Assembly (NCBI RefSeq): GCF_900128975.1
Contig: NZ_FQVC01000004.1
Coordinates: 270,700 to 334,699 of the forward strand
Origin: Devosia limi DSM 17137
GTDB lineage: Bacteria; Pseudomonadota; Alphaproteobacteria; Rhizobiales; Devosiaceae
Length of the DNA: 64,000 nt
Direction: 5' to 3'
Positions within the stretch are counted from its first letter, which is position 1. Each line of letters begins with the position of its first letter. The notes beneath the pieces are model-generated. The model was not told the origin of the DNA. It searched no databases and saw only the letters and a program-made list of their open reading frames with translations. The position numbers and the translations under genes were made by a program. Shown here piece after piece: positions 23,843 to 32,395 of this stretch.

Positions 23843-24277
23843 TCAGGGGCAGGCCTGGACGAAGGCGGCGACATTGCCGGCGCCTGCCTGATTGACATTG
23901 GCATTGCAGCCATTGCCGACCTGCACGCCTGCCGCGATATTGCCGCTGCCGTCCTGGGTCAGGATGGCATTGTGATTGGCGCCGAACTGGCCAACGCCGG
24001 CGGCATTGAAATCGCCGTTCTGCCAGGTGTCGGCATAGTTGTTGACGCCCTGCTGGCCGATGGCGCCGACATTGCCGTCGCCGAACTGCTGGCCGACAGC
24101 TTCGTTGAAGGCGCCGTTCTGGTCGACGCCGATGACATTGCCATTGCCGAACTGGGCGCCGCCGGCCGAATTGGCCCAGCCCCACTGGTTGAGGAACACG
24201 TCATTGGCCATGGCCGGAGCGGCGGTGATGGCGATGATGGCGGCGACGGCACTGGTGATGATGAGCTTGCGGGTCAT
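23843..24277 (-). CDS. Curlin major-subunit-like protein (CsgA-like)
   Basis: The 144-residue protein has a signal peptide ending APAMA and about nine 11-residue curlin repeats that alternate Gln/Asn, Gly and small residues, for example DQNGAFNEAVG and TQDGSGNIAAG. The repeat spacing and Gly-x-x-Asn turns are those of amyloid-forming CsgA. It is first in the operon and therefore likely the major subunit. The secretion channel CsgG and accessory CsgE/F are not in this window. The start at ATG 24277 opens the signal peptide; a longer frame to 24331 is not supported. Confidence 0.85.
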   Translation of the reverse strand: MTRKLIITSAVAAIIAITAAPAMANDVFLNQWGWANSAGGAQFGNGNVIGVDQNGAFNEAVGQQFGDGNVGAIGQQGVNNYADTWQNGDFNAAGVGQFGANHNAILTQDGSGNIAAGVQVGNGCNANVNQAGAGNVAAFVQACP

Positions 24278-24474
24278 TGATCTCTCTCCTGTTTGGCTGC
24301 GCTCCCTCCGAGCGCTTCTTGCCGATGACATGAGGAGTAGACTCAGGTGCCCGAACCGGGGCTGAAGCCGCAGTTCAGAATGCGTTCATCGTATTGGCGT
24401 GGTCGTTGATGTGGCGTTGTGGAGGCGTCGGGGACCGCGTTTGAGGGTGGGAGCTCGGCATCACCTCCTGAGTC

Positions 24475-24553
24475 CGTCATTGCCCGGCTTGTCCGGGCAA
24501 TCCATCTTCGGCGCGGCGGAAGGTGGACCACCCGGACAAGCCGGGTGGTGACG
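24475..24553. repeat. Dispersed bipartite palindrome, copy 3
   Basis: Third copy of the two-hairpin repeat, very close to copy 1 in its left half. It lies in the 24278-24617 gap between the curli operon and the M32 peptidase gene. Apart from an undefined curli promoter region, I see nothing else in that gap. Confidence 0.85.
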
Positions 24554-24617
24554 ATGGGGGAGGGATTGGGGACGAAAGGATCTGCGACCACAGACGCCCC
24601 GGAGTCGCCCGCCTTAC

Positions 24618-26105
24618 CTACAGATAACGCTGCTTCAGGTGCGCCTTGAAGAAGTCGGCGTTGAGCGGTTCGCCGGTGGCGCGGGTGATCAGGTCGGGGG
24701 TGGAGAAGCGGCTGGCCTGGCTCCAGATATTGTCGCTGCGCCATTGGTTGATGCCGGAGAAATCCCCCTTGGCGATAGCGCCGCGAACGTTCGGCTGCGC
24801 CTTTTCCAGAGCGGCCCATTGCTGGGCGGCGATCATGGCGCCCAGGGTATAACTGGGGAAATAGCCAAAAGCGCCGCCGGGCCAGTGCACGTCCTGCATC
24901 GGGCCATCCTTGGGATCGTTGATGGTCGAAATGCCGAGATATTCGGTCATCTTGGCGTCCCAGGCCTCGGGGATCTGGCTGGCTTCGAGCTTGCCATTGA
25001 CCAGCTCCTGCTCCAGTTCATAGCGGAGGATCACGTGGAGCGGGTAGGTGACCTCGTCGGCATCGACCCGGATATAGCCGCGCTCGACGAAATTGACCTG
25101 CGCCAGTACGTCCTCGATATCCCAGCCCGGAATCGCGTCTTCGCCCAGATGCAGGTGCACCAGCGGCAGGGCGAATTCCCAGAATTCGGGGCTGCGTGCC
25201 AGCTGCATTTCCACGAACAGGCTCTGGCTCTCATGGATGCCCATGCCGCGCGCCTTGCCCAGCGGCCAATGCGACCATGCCTTGGGCAGACCCTGCTCAT
25301 AAAGCGCATGCCCGGTCTCGTGCAGCACGCCCATCAGCGAGGACAGGAACTCATCGGTGCGGTAGCGGGTCGTCATCCGCACATCGGTGGGCACGCCGCC
25401 GCAGAACGGGTGATGCGACACGGCCAGCGAGCCATGGGTGAAATCGAAGCCGACGGCGCGCATGGCGGCGAGGCCAAGTTCACGTTGCTTTTCAATCGGG
25501 TAGGGGCCATTGAGCGGCTTGATCGGGCGCTTGCTCAGGCGCTCTGCCTGAGCTTCCAGCGCCTCTGGCACAAAGCCTTTGAGGAAGCTCTTGAGGTCGG
25601 CGAACACTCCATCGAGCTCGGCTGTGCGGTTGCCGGGATCATACTGGTCCATCAGCGCGTCATAGGGTGCCAGCTTGAGCGCATCGGCGCGCAACTGCGC
25701 TTCTTCCCGCACCAGGGTGACAACGCCTTCCAGCGCGGGAAGGAAGCTGTCCCAATCGCCTTTGGCGCGCAGTTCGCGCCACAGCTGCTCGGAGCGCATG
25801 GTGGCGGCGGTGCGGCGCTCGACAAACTCGGTCGGCAGGCACGTGGCATTGATATATTGGCGCTTGAACTCGGCGAGCGCGCGTTGCTGGTCCTCGTTCT
25901 CGGGCTTTGCGGCCTCGATCCAGTCGGCGATTTCGGGAGCGGTGGCCTGGGCGTGATACATGCCGGCGAGGTTCGACATGGCTTCGGCGCGCTTCTCGCC
26001 GCCGCCGACGGCCATATGTGTGGCCTCGTCGGCACCGAGAATGGACAAGGCATGCTCCAGCGCTTCGAGCTTGCGGCCGAGATCATCAAGTTTGGCGAAA
26101 GACAT
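24618..26105 (-). CDS. M32 metallocarboxypeptidase
   Basis: The 495-residue enzyme is a carboxypeptidase Taq-type (M32) zinc peptidase that removes C-terminal residues, probably in the cytoplasm because no signal peptide is present. The zinc motif HETGH lies at residues 262-266, with the third ligand Glu292 in GIHESQS, the standard M32 arrangement. The C-terminal GYFPSYTLGAMIAAQ is also typical of the family. Length is normal. AGGAG precedes the ATG at 26105; a frame extending to 26462 lacks conserved content. It is divergent from a MarR regulator, which may or may not control it. Confidence 0.92.
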   Translation of the reverse strand: MSFAKLDDLGRKLEALEHALSILGADEATHMAVGGGEKRAEAMSNLAGMYHAQATAPEIADWIEAAKPENEDQQRALAEFKRQYINATCLPTEFVERRTAATMRSEQLWRELRAKGDWDSFLPALEGVVTLVREEAQLRADALKLAPYDALMDQYDPGNRTAELDGVFADLKSFLKGFVPEALEAQAERLSKRPIKPLNGPYPIEKQRELGLAAMRAVGFDFTHGSLAVSHHPFCGGVPTDVRMTTRYRTDEFLSSLMGVLHETGHALYEQGLPKAWSHWPLGKARGMGIHESQSLFVEMQLARSPEFWEFALPLVHLHLGEDAIPGWDIEDVLAQVNFVERGYIRVDADEVTYPLHVILRYELEQELVNGKLEASQIPEAWDAKMTEYLGISTINDPKDGPMQDVHWPGGAFGYFPSYTLGAMIAAQQWAALEKAQPNVRGAIAKGDFSGINQWRSDNIWSQASRFSTPDLITRATGEPLNADFFKAHLKQRYL

Positions 26106-26360
26106 TTGGACTCCTGCGGTTGTCCGAGATGTTCCACAGCTGGTCGCGGGTGAAAAGAGGGAAGATGGCTGCGTCCCGTGCCGCCTGCATGGCGCAGGGT
26201 GCTGCGCAGGAGTTGGAGAGAAATCCCGCTTCCGCCCGGATGCGTTTTGTTGCATGACAGGGCCGGAGGAAACTGGTGCGAGGCGAGGGTGGGCGAGCGC
26301 AAGCGGGTTATCGGCGGCACGGCGGTCCTGCGGGAACGCGAACGAGCAAATCCGGGACGC

Positions 26361-26819
26361 ATGGAGCATAGCGAACTGCTCTATCTGATGCATGAGCTGT
26401 CGCGGATGATCAGTACCGGGTTCGATCAGGTCATGATCCGGCACAATCTCACCCATGCCCAATGGTGGGCGCTAATGCATATCTACAAGCGCGAAGGCGT
26501 GACGCAGACCGAACTGGCGACCATCATGCAGATGGGCCGGGCCTCTGCCGGTACGCTGCTGGAGCGGCTGGAGGCCAAGGGCTGGATCGAGCGACGCGCC
26601 GACGCCACCGACAGTCGCCTGCGCCGGGTCTATCTCAGCCCGCCGGTCGTGCCGGTATTTTCAGTGATGCAGGATGAGGGCACGGCGCTGTTCTGCAAGC
26701 TCCTCAAGGACGTTTCGCCCGACGCGGAGCAGGTTATGCTGACAGGGATGCGCCAGATGCGGGCGAATGCCGAACGCATGCTGCGACAACAGGCGCAAGA
26801 CGAGCCGGACGCCAGCTAG
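26361..26819 (+). CDS. MarR-family transcriptional regulator
   Basis: The 152-residue protein is a winged-helix regulator of the MarR family: LTHAQWWALMHIYKREGVTQTELATIMQMGRASAGTLLERLEAKGWIERR covers helices 2-4 and the wing starts at DSRLRRVYL. MarR proteins act as ligand-responsive dimers. I chose ATG 26361 over the upstream frame because the family's first helix starts there. It is divergent from the M32 peptidase across 255 bp, in which I see no clear inverted repeat. Ligand and targets unknown. Confidence 0.85.
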   Translation: MEHSELLYLMHELSRMISTGFDQVMIRHNLTHAQWWALMHIYKREGVTQTELATIMQMGRASAGTLLERLEAKGWIERRADATDSRLRRVYLSPPVVPVFSVMQDEGTALFCKLLKDVSPDAEQVMLTGMRQMRANAERMLRQQAQDEPDAS

Positions 26820-26832
26820 TTCCCGGCCCCAG

Positions 26833-26991
26833 CTAGTCCCTGGTGCTGTTGCGCTTGCGGTAGCCGAAGCCCAGCGTGATGGCGATGCCGAGAGCAATGC
26901 CCAAAGCGATGCCCACGGTCAGATTGCCCATGACCAGGCCAATGCCTGCGCCAATGGCGACGCCAATGGCGATACCCACCGAAATGCTCAT
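26833..26991 (-). CDS. Small glycine-zipper membrane protein
   Basis: The 52-residue protein is almost entirely hydrophobic: two GxxxG-rich helices built from G-I-A-I-G and G-I-A-L-G steps, followed by a basic tail YRKRNSTRD. The glycine-zipper pattern suggests tight helix packing or oligomers in the inner membrane. The short length, ATG start and clear composition argue that it is real, but I know no function. It ends 13 bp from the convergent marR stop. Confidence 0.55.
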   Translation of the reverse strand: MSISVGIAIGVAIGAGIGLVMGNLTVGIALGIALGIAITLGFGYRKRNSTRD

Positions 26992-27043
26992 CTGCGCGCC
27001 CCCTCCCAAGGTGTGGGGATCATAGGAAGTTGCTGGGGCGCTG

Positions 27044-27080
27044 AAAAGGGGAAGAGGCGCAGCCGGGGAGCTACGCCTCT
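27044..27080 (-). terminator. Terminator after flgH
   Basis: On the minus strand AGAGGCGTAGC pairs with GCTGCGCCTCT (one G-U), followed by TCCCCTTTT. It closes the flgF-flgG-flgA-flgH operon. Confidence 0.6.
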
Positions 27081-27185
27081 GATGACCGTCTCTGTTCTGG
27101 ATCCGGCCGGGCCGGTCCTTCTGGAGCCTGCCGGGAAAGCCTCGCCGCACCAATGGGGGATTGTGCGGCGAGGAAGCTGGATGCC

Positions 27186-27923
27186 CTAGAAGGGCAGGAT
27201 GGCGTCGAGCACCTGCTGGCCATAGCGCGGCTGTTGCACATCGGTGATCTGACCGCGGCCGCCATAGGCGATACGGGCTTCGGCGATCTTGGACGAGGGG
27301 ATGGTGTTGTTGGCCTGGATATCGGAGGGGCGCACGATGCCGGCCACGATCAGGTCGCGGACTTCGAAATTGACGCGCACTTCCTGGCGGCCCTCGATGA
27401 CCAGATTGCCGTTCGGCAGCACCTGGGTGACCACGGCAGCGACCGAGGTTTCCAGGCTTTCCGAGCGGTTGACCGAGCCGTTGCCGGTATCCTTGATGCC
27501 GGAGTTGAAGTCGATGGCGGAGCCTGGGTTGATCGAGCCACCCGATAGATTGGTGACGGCGGCGCCGAAGATGCCGCCCATGCCGGCGGTATTGGTCGAG
27601 CTGCGGCCGCGCTGGCTGGTATTGGCGATCTGGGCGCGGTCATCGATGGTGACCATGACTGTCAGAATGTCGCCGATGCGGTGGGCGCGCTCATCCTTGA
27701 AGAAGCCCTTGGCCGAGGTGCGGTACAGCGAATTGGGCTGGTAGGTGTCAGCGATCGCTTCGGGCATCGGCATGCGCACCGGCTGGTAGCCAGCAACGGT
27801 GGTGGGGTCTTCGATTGCGGTCAGACGGGGCGCATTCCCGACATCGGCCAGACGATCCATGGTGTTGCAACCGGCGAGGGCGGCGGTAACAGTCAGGAGG
27901 GTGGCGAGCTTGAAGAGGTTCAT
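27186..27923 (-). CDS. flgH: Flagellar L-ring lipoprotein FlgH
   Basis: The 245-residue protein forms the outer-membrane L-ring. The signal peptide ends in a lipobox, LAGC (Cys19). NSLYRTSAKGFFKDERAHRIGDILTV is the family signature, and the C-terminal GRGQITDVQQPRYGQQVLDAILPF is typical. Length is normal. It is last in the flgF-flgG-flgA-flgH operon, 22 bp after flgA, followed by a terminator-like hairpin. Confidence 0.94.
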   Translation of the reverse strand: MNLFKLATLLTVTAALAGCNTMDRLADVGNAPRLTAIEDPTTVAGYQPVRMPMPEAIADTYQPNSLYRTSAKGFFKDERAHRIGDILTVMVTIDDRAQIANTSQRGRSSTNTAGMGGIFGAAVTNLSGGSINPGSAIDFNSGIKDTGNGSVNRSESLETSVAAVVTQVLPNGNLVIEGRQEVRVNFEVRDLIVAGIVRPSDIQANNTIPSSKIAEARIAYGGRGQITDVQQPRYGQQVLDAILPF

Positions 27924-27945
27924 TTGATGGGCTCCTGAATGCGGA

Positions 27946-28890
27946 TCACAGGCCGGCGAGGGTGAGCGGGGTGTTGCTCACTTCGACGGCGCCTGCGGCG
28001 AGGACAGTGGCGCTGATGACGCGCTTGGACATGAGGTTGAGGACCTGAACCGGACCGCCGATGGCGGCGCCGCCCAGGGCCTGGCCCTTGACGGTCAGGG
28101 TCATCGGGCCCTGGCGAAAATAGATGGTGACGAGGTCATTGCGCGAGATCAGCTGCGGCTCGGCGACATCGGCGGGCCTGAGCAGCATGCCTTCGCGGCT
28201 CTGGCGCTGCAGCTGCTTGCCGATGAGATCGTTGGGGGCGGCGAAGCCAGCGGTTTCGGCGTATTTCAGCGGCACCTGGCGCATGACGACATCGCTGGCC
28301 GACAGGATGGTGCCGGCGGGCAGGTTGGCGGCCAGGTGCGGGGCTTCCAGCATCAGGTCGAGCGTGCCGGTCAGATCGAGTGGCTTGGCGATGCCGGAGA
28401 TGGCGAAACGGGCGCTGAAAGCGCCATTGCCGGGCAGGTAGCGCAGGCTCAACAGCTTTGCCGGCTCGGCGACGGCTTCGGCAGTGATCGGGTTGATCAC
28501 GTTGGCGAAGATGGTCTGGACGCTCATGCCCGTGGTGATGATCCCCCGCGCGCCGAGATCGGCAGCGATCAGGCGGGACAATACGGTCTCGTCGACAATG
28601 GCCGCTTCGCGGATGACGCGGACGCTGTCGAGGCCGAGGGTGTCGAAGTCATCAAGGCCGATACGGGCGGCGGCGGCGGTGATGGCGGTCAGCGGCACGA
28701 TGCCGGTGGTGCCGGGCAGGGGCGCCCGGAACAGGGGCTGTTCGGCCAGCGTGCCGGCGTCATCGAACATGTCGCCGACGGTGACGACGCCGGCAGCGAT
28801 CGACACATCGGCCTTGAGCACCGGGGCGGCAAAGGCGGTTCCGGCCAGCAGGGCGGTGGCGAGAATGGCGATGAGGGGGCGGAGGGTCAT
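27946..28890 (-). CDS. flgA: P-ring assembly chaperone FlgA
   Basis: The 314-residue periplasmic protein helps FlgI polymerise into the P-ring. It has a signal peptide (LATALLAGTAFAAPV) and a C-terminal SAF-type domain with GTILSASDVVMRQVP and the RNDLVTIYFRQGPMTLTVKGQALGGAAIGGPVQVLN core. The N-terminal half is longer than enteric FlgA, as is usual in alphaproteobacteria. It lies 14 bp after flgG and before flgH in the same operon. Confidence 0.9.
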   Translation of the reverse strand: MTLRPLIAILATALLAGTAFAAPVLKADVSIAAGVVTVGDMFDDAGTLAEQPLFRAPLPGTTGIVPLTAITAAAARIGLDDFDTLGLDSVRVIREAAIVDETVLSRLIAADLGARGIITTGMSVQTIFANVINPITAEAVAEPAKLLSLRYLPGNGAFSARFAISGIAKPLDLTGTLDLMLEAPHLAANLPAGTILSASDVVMRQVPLKYAETAGFAAPNDLIGKQLQRQSREGMLLRPADVAEPQLISRNDLVTIYFRQGPMTLTVKGQALGGAAIGGPVQVLNLMSKRVISATVLAAGAVEVSNTPLTLAGL

Positions 28891-28904
28891 TCAGTGGTCT
28901 CCTA

Positions 28905-29690
28905 TCAACGCAGCTGGCTGGTGGATTTCATCATCTCGTCAGCGCCGGAGATGACGCGGGCGTTCATCTCGTAAGCGCGCTGAGCGGCGATGAGGTCGGC
29001 GATTTCAGTGACGGAATTGACGTTGGCCATTTCGAGATAGGTCTGCAGCAGATCGCCATTGCCGTCGGCGCCGGGGACGCCGATCTGGGCATTGCCGCTC
29101 GCGCCGGTTTCGCTGAACAGGTTGTCGCCGATTGACTCGAGGCCGGCCTTGTTGACGAAGCGGGCGATCTGGAGCTGGCCGAGCTGGGTCGGGTTGACGT
29201 CATTGCCGACAAAGGCTTCGACCATGCCGGTTGGCGAAATCGCAACTGACTTGGCATTGGCCGGAATGTTGATGCCGGGCTGCAGCGCGTAGCCGCTGGA
29301 ATTGACCAGGGTGCCGTCGCCGTCGCGCTCGAACGAGCCGTCGCGGGTATAGGCGGTGCGGCCATCGGGCAGGCCGATCATGAAGAAGCCTTCGCCGCGG
29401 ATGGCGACGTCGAGTTCCTTCTCGGTCGGGTTGACGCTGCCCTGGCTCATGATGCGCGGGGTGGCGACGGTGCGCACGCCCGAACCGATTTCCAGGCCAG
29501 CCGGGATCATGGTGCCCTGGTCGGAGGTCTGTGCGCCGGCACGGGTATATTGCTGGTAGAGCAGGTCCTGGAACTCGGCACGCTGGCGCTTGTAGCCAGT
29601 GGTGCGCATGTTGGCGATGTTGTTCGAAATGACTTCGACGTTGCGTTCCTGGGCACTCATGCCGGTCGATGCGATGTATAGCGCTTTCAT
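28905..29690 (-). CDS. flgG: Flagellar distal rod protein FlgG
   Basis: The 261-residue protein forms the distal rod. The N-terminal STGMSAQERNVEVISNNIANMRTTGYKRQRAEF and the C-terminal VNSVTEIADLIAAQRAYEMNARVISGADEM are the conserved rod-protein ends, and length matches FlgG (about 260). It follows flgF by 19 bp and precedes flgA by 14 bp. Confidence 0.95.
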   Translation of the reverse strand: MKALYIASTGMSAQERNVEVISNNIANMRTTGYKRQRAEFQDLLYQQYTRAGAQTSDQGTMIPAGLEIGSGVRTVATPRIMSQGSVNPTEKELDVAIRGEGFFMIGLPDGRTAYTRDGSFERDGDGTLVNSSGYALQPGINIPANAKSVAISPTGMVEAFVGNDVNPTQLGQLQIARFVNKAGLESIGDNLFSETGASGNAQIGVPGADGNGDLLQTYLEMANVNSVTEIADLIAAQRAYEMNARVISGADEMMKSTSQLR

Positions 29691-29709
29691 GGCGGCTTAT
29701 CCTTCTCGA

Positions 29710-30450
29710 TCAGGCGTTCGCGTCGCCAAGGCGCTGGATGGCGGTGCGGCGGAGTTCATCCTGCCGCTGGGTCATCGAGGCCGTGGACTCATAGGCGCGG
29801 GTGACGCGGATCATTTCGGCCATCTCAGAGACACCCGAAACGTTGGAGCGTTCGACGAAGCCCTGCATGACGCGGGTCTCGGTGGCGGGGGCGGGCGTGC
29901 CACCCGAGAACAGGTTGGCGCCGTCGCGCTGCAATTCCTGGGCATTGGCGAACTCGACAATGCGCAGCTTGCCCTTGGGGCCTTCGCTGGTGGAAATGCT
30001 GCCATCGTCGGCAATGGTGATGCCGGTTTCTTCGGGACCGAACTGGATCGGGCCGCCTTCGCCAAGAATGGCGTTGCCGCTCAGGTCGACCAGGGTGCCG
30101 GTATTGTCGATCTGGAAGGCGCCGGAACGGGTCCAGCGTTCGCCACCTGCAGTCTGCACGGCAAAGAAGCCCTTGCCGCTGAGCGCGGCGTCGAGCTCAT
30201 TGCCGGTCTGGACGGTGGCGCCGGCTGACAGATCGTGCATGGTGGCCCAGTCCTGCACATAGGACAGGGGCTGGTCGGCGCTGGGAAAGGCGCGGTCGCG
30301 GGCGACCGGCATGATGAATTCTTCAAACAGCATCTCTTCGGCCTTGAAGCCGGTGGTGTTGATGTTGGCCATGTTGTTGGCCACCACATCCATCTGACGC
30401 TGCAGCGCGATCTGCCGGCTGAGGCTGATCAGTTGCGCATTTTCGATCAT
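29710..30450 (-). CDS. flgF: Flagellar proximal rod protein FlgF
   Basis: The 246-residue rod protein has the N-terminal block SRQIALQRQMDVVANNMANINTTGFKAEEM and the C-terminal SNVSGVSEMAEMIRVTRAYES. The ATG at 30450 (MIENAQ) matches the family start; the frame continues upstream to 30513 without similarity. It is first in the flgF-flgG-flgA-flgH operon, with a sigma-54 promoter about 70 bp upstream, divergent from fliL. Confidence 0.93.
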   Translation of the reverse strand: MIENAQLISLSRQIALQRQMDVVANNMANINTTGFKAEEMLFEEFIMPVARDRAFPSADQPLSYVQDWATMHDLSAGATVQTGNELDAALSGKGFFAVQTAGGERWTRSGAFQIDNTGTLVDLSGNAILGEGGPIQFGPEETGITIADDGSISTSEGPKGKLRIVEFANAQELQRDGANLFSGGTPAPATETRVMQGFVERSNVSGVSEMAEMIRVTRAYESTASMTQRQDELRRTAIQRLGDANA

Positions 30451-30519
30451 GCTCGATCCCCGAAGTCTTAATCCCCGAACCGCCCAACTTCCCCAAGCTG
30501 GCCGGCTCGCCATTTACCT

Positions 30520-30535
30520 TGCAGAAACCATGCCA
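30520..30535 (-). promoter_or_regulatory. Sigma-54 promoter of flgF
   Basis: On the minus strand TGGCATGGTTTCTGCA has GG-N10-GC spacing and a near-consensus -24 and -12. The predicted leader is about 58 nt before the flgF ATG. Confidence 0.75.
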
Positions 30536-30610
30536 GACCTGAAAGTTTAATAAAATCAGATGCATGGCATCTTCTTCGTGATGGGCATGGTTGGATCTTG
30601 CCGAGATGGG

Positions 30611-30639
30611 CGGCAAAACTTACCCGGCAAAAACTGCCG
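30611..30639. promoter_or_regulatory. Tandem ftr-like palindromes between flgF and fliL
   Basis: Two abutting 15-bp sites: 30611-30625 (CGGCA, AAACT, TACCC) and 30625-30639 (CGGCA, AAAAC, TGCCG, perfect arms). They are 75-120 bp upstream of the flgF sigma-54 promoter and 15-45 bp upstream of the fliL CtrA box. Confidence 0.6.
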
Positions 30640-30653
30640 CATGAGGGGTCCTG

Positions 30654-30668
30654 GTAACCTTTCGTTAA
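30654..30668 (+). promoter_or_regulatory. CtrA-like box upstream of fliL
   Basis: GTAA-CCTTTCG-TTAA, one base off TTAA-N7-TTAA, lies about 70 bp upstream of the fliL ATG. Confidence 0.55.
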
Positions 30669-30736
30669 CCATCGAGCGCTTAGCTGGAGGGGCTGCCGGA
30701 ATCGTCCGGTTTTCTCACCGTTTGCGCAGGTTTGGC

Positions 30737-31216
30737 ATGGCCGCTGAAGCAGAAGTCGACAATGCCGCCGCGCCCCCCAAGGGGAAGCGCAAGCTGATCA
30801 TTATTGCCGCCGCCGCGATTGTCGTGCTGCTGGGCGGCGCCGGGCTTTATCTCTTTCTGTCTTCGGGCAGTTCGGCCGAGGCCGAACACGCTGCTGCGGC
30901 GCATGCGCCGGCCACCTTTATCTTCAACCTGCCGCCAATGACCGTGAACCTCAATAATGAGGGCGAGGGCGAAGCCTTCATGAAGCTGGTCGTGGCGCTG
31001 GAAGTCGCCAACCAGGAAATGATGGCCGAGATTCAGCCACGCATGGCCAAGGTGGTGGATGCGTTCCAGGTCTACCTGCGCGAGCTGCGCAAGAGTGACC
31101 TCGAGGGTTCGGCCGGCATCTATCGGCTCAAGGAAGAATTGCTGCGGCGGGTCAATGTCGCCATCTATCCCGCACGGGTCGAGAGCATTCTGTTCAAAGA
31201 AATTCTGGTGCAGTAA
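30737..31216 (+). CDS. fliL: Flagellar basal body protein FliL
   Basis: The 159-residue protein has a short cytoplasmic N-terminus, one transmembrane helix (LIIIAAAAIVVLLGGAGLYLF, about residues 19-39) and a periplasmic domain with FNLPPMTVNLN and the terminal ESILFKEILVQ typical of FliL. FliL surrounds and stabilises the stator units of the flagellar motor. ATG 30737 is used; the frame continues upstream over the CtrA box and is not coding there. fliM follows with no gap. Confidence 0.9.
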   Translation: MAAEAEVDNAAAPPKGKRKLIIIAAAAIVVLLGGAGLYLFLSSGSSAEAEHAAAAHAPATFIFNLPPMTVNLNNEGEGEAFMKLVVALEVANQEMMAEIQPRMAKVVDAFQVYLRELRKSDLEGSAGIYRLKEELLRRVNVAIYPARVESILFKEILVQ

Positions 31217-32395
31217 ATGGCCGATCCGACCGATCAGGACAAGCTCGCCGCCGAGTGGGGGTTGAACGACCTTCCCAATACGCCGACCGTCGGCGACGTT
31301 GAGATGTCCGAGGAAGACAAGGCCGCCGAGGCTGCCGCCGAGTGGGCGGCAATGCTCGAGGGCGAGAGTAATGCCGATGGCAGCTCGCCCGACCGTGTGC
31401 TCAACCAGGACGAAATCGACAGTCTGCTTGGCTTCGACGCCAATGCGGCGAGCAGTGTCGAGCTGACCGGCGTTCAGGCGCTGATCAATTCGGCGCTGGT
31501 GAGCTATGAACGCCTGCCAATGCTGGAAATCGTCTTCGACCGCCTGGTGCGGCTGGCGACGACATCGCTGCGCAATTTTACCTCGGACAATGTCGAAGTC
31601 ACCATGGACTCGATTTCGTCCGTGCGGTTCGGCGATTATCTGAACTCGATCCCGCTGCCGGCTATTCTCTCGGTCATCAAGGCCGAGGAGTGGGAGAATT
31701 ACGGACTGCTGACCGTCGATTCCAGCCTGATCTATTCGATGATCGACGTCCTGCTGGGCGGCCGTCGCATTGGCGGCAATATTCGTGTCGAAGGGCGGCC
31801 TTATACCACCATCGAGATGGCGCTGGCCCGCCAGATGATCGAGCTGATCCTGGCCGATACGCATCGCGCCTTCGAGCCCGTAACGCAGGTCAATTTCAAG
31901 CTGGAGCGCATGGAGACCAATCCGCGCTTCGCGGCAATCTCGCGTCCCGCCAATGCGGCTATCCTGATCGAACTGCGCATCGAAATGGACGACCGTGGCG
32001 GCAAGATCGAAATCCTCTTGCCCTATGCCACGATCGAGCCGATCCGCGAACAGCTGCTGCAGATGTTCATGGGCGAAAAGTTCGGCCGCGACCCGATCTG
32101 GGAAGGCCATCTGGCCACCGAGATCTATTCGGCCGATGTCGAGGTCGAGGCGGTGCTGCATGAGCAGGACCTGCCGCTGTCACGCGTACTGAGTCTGGCG
32201 CCCGGCGACACGGTAATGTTCGAGCGCGCGCCCACCGATCCGGTGCGGCTGCGCTGCGGCGATGTCGATCTTACCGAGGCCCTGATGGGCCATATCGGCA
32301 ATCACGTATCGGTCCAGGTGACCAGGCCCCTCAATCCGCCCAAGGTGACCATGGCGGCATTCGAGGCGATCGACGACAAAATGGAAGGACGATGA
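31217..32395 (+). CDS. fliM: Flagellar motor switch protein FliM
   Basis: The 392-residue C-ring protein sets rotation direction in response to phosphorylated CheY. The N-terminus is longer and more acidic than in enterics, but LNQDEIDSLLGF near residue 60 is the conserved CheY-binding EIDSLL element. The middle CheC-like domain and the C-terminal SpoA domain (LPLSRVLSLAPGDTVMFE) follow. It starts directly after fliL and its stop overlaps the next gene by four bases. Confidence 0.93.
   Translation: MADPTDQDKLAAEWGLNDLPNTPTVGDVEMSEEDKAAEAAAEWAAMLEGESNADGSSPDRVLNQDEIDSLLGFDANAASSVELTGVQALINSALVSYERLPMLEIVFDRLVRLATTSLRNFTSDNVEVTMDSISSVRFGDYLNSIPLPAILSVIKAEEWENYGLLTVDSSLIYSMIDVLLGGRRIGGNIRVEGRPYTTIEMALARQMIELILADTHRAFEPVTQVNFKLERMETNPRFAAISRPANAAILIELRIEMDDRGGKIEILLPYATIEPIREQLLQMFMGEKFGRDPIWEGHLATEIYSADVEVEAVLHEQDLPLSRVLSLAPGDTVMFERAPTDPVRLRCGDVDLTEALMGHIGNHVSVQVTRPLNPPKVTMAAFEAIDDKMEGR

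Noticed and set aside
24639..26153. A 504-codon open frame on the plus strand
   Set aside because: Antisense to the M32 peptidase.
30680..32161. A 493-codon open frame on the minus strand
   Set aside because: Antisense to fliL-fliM; no recognisable motif.
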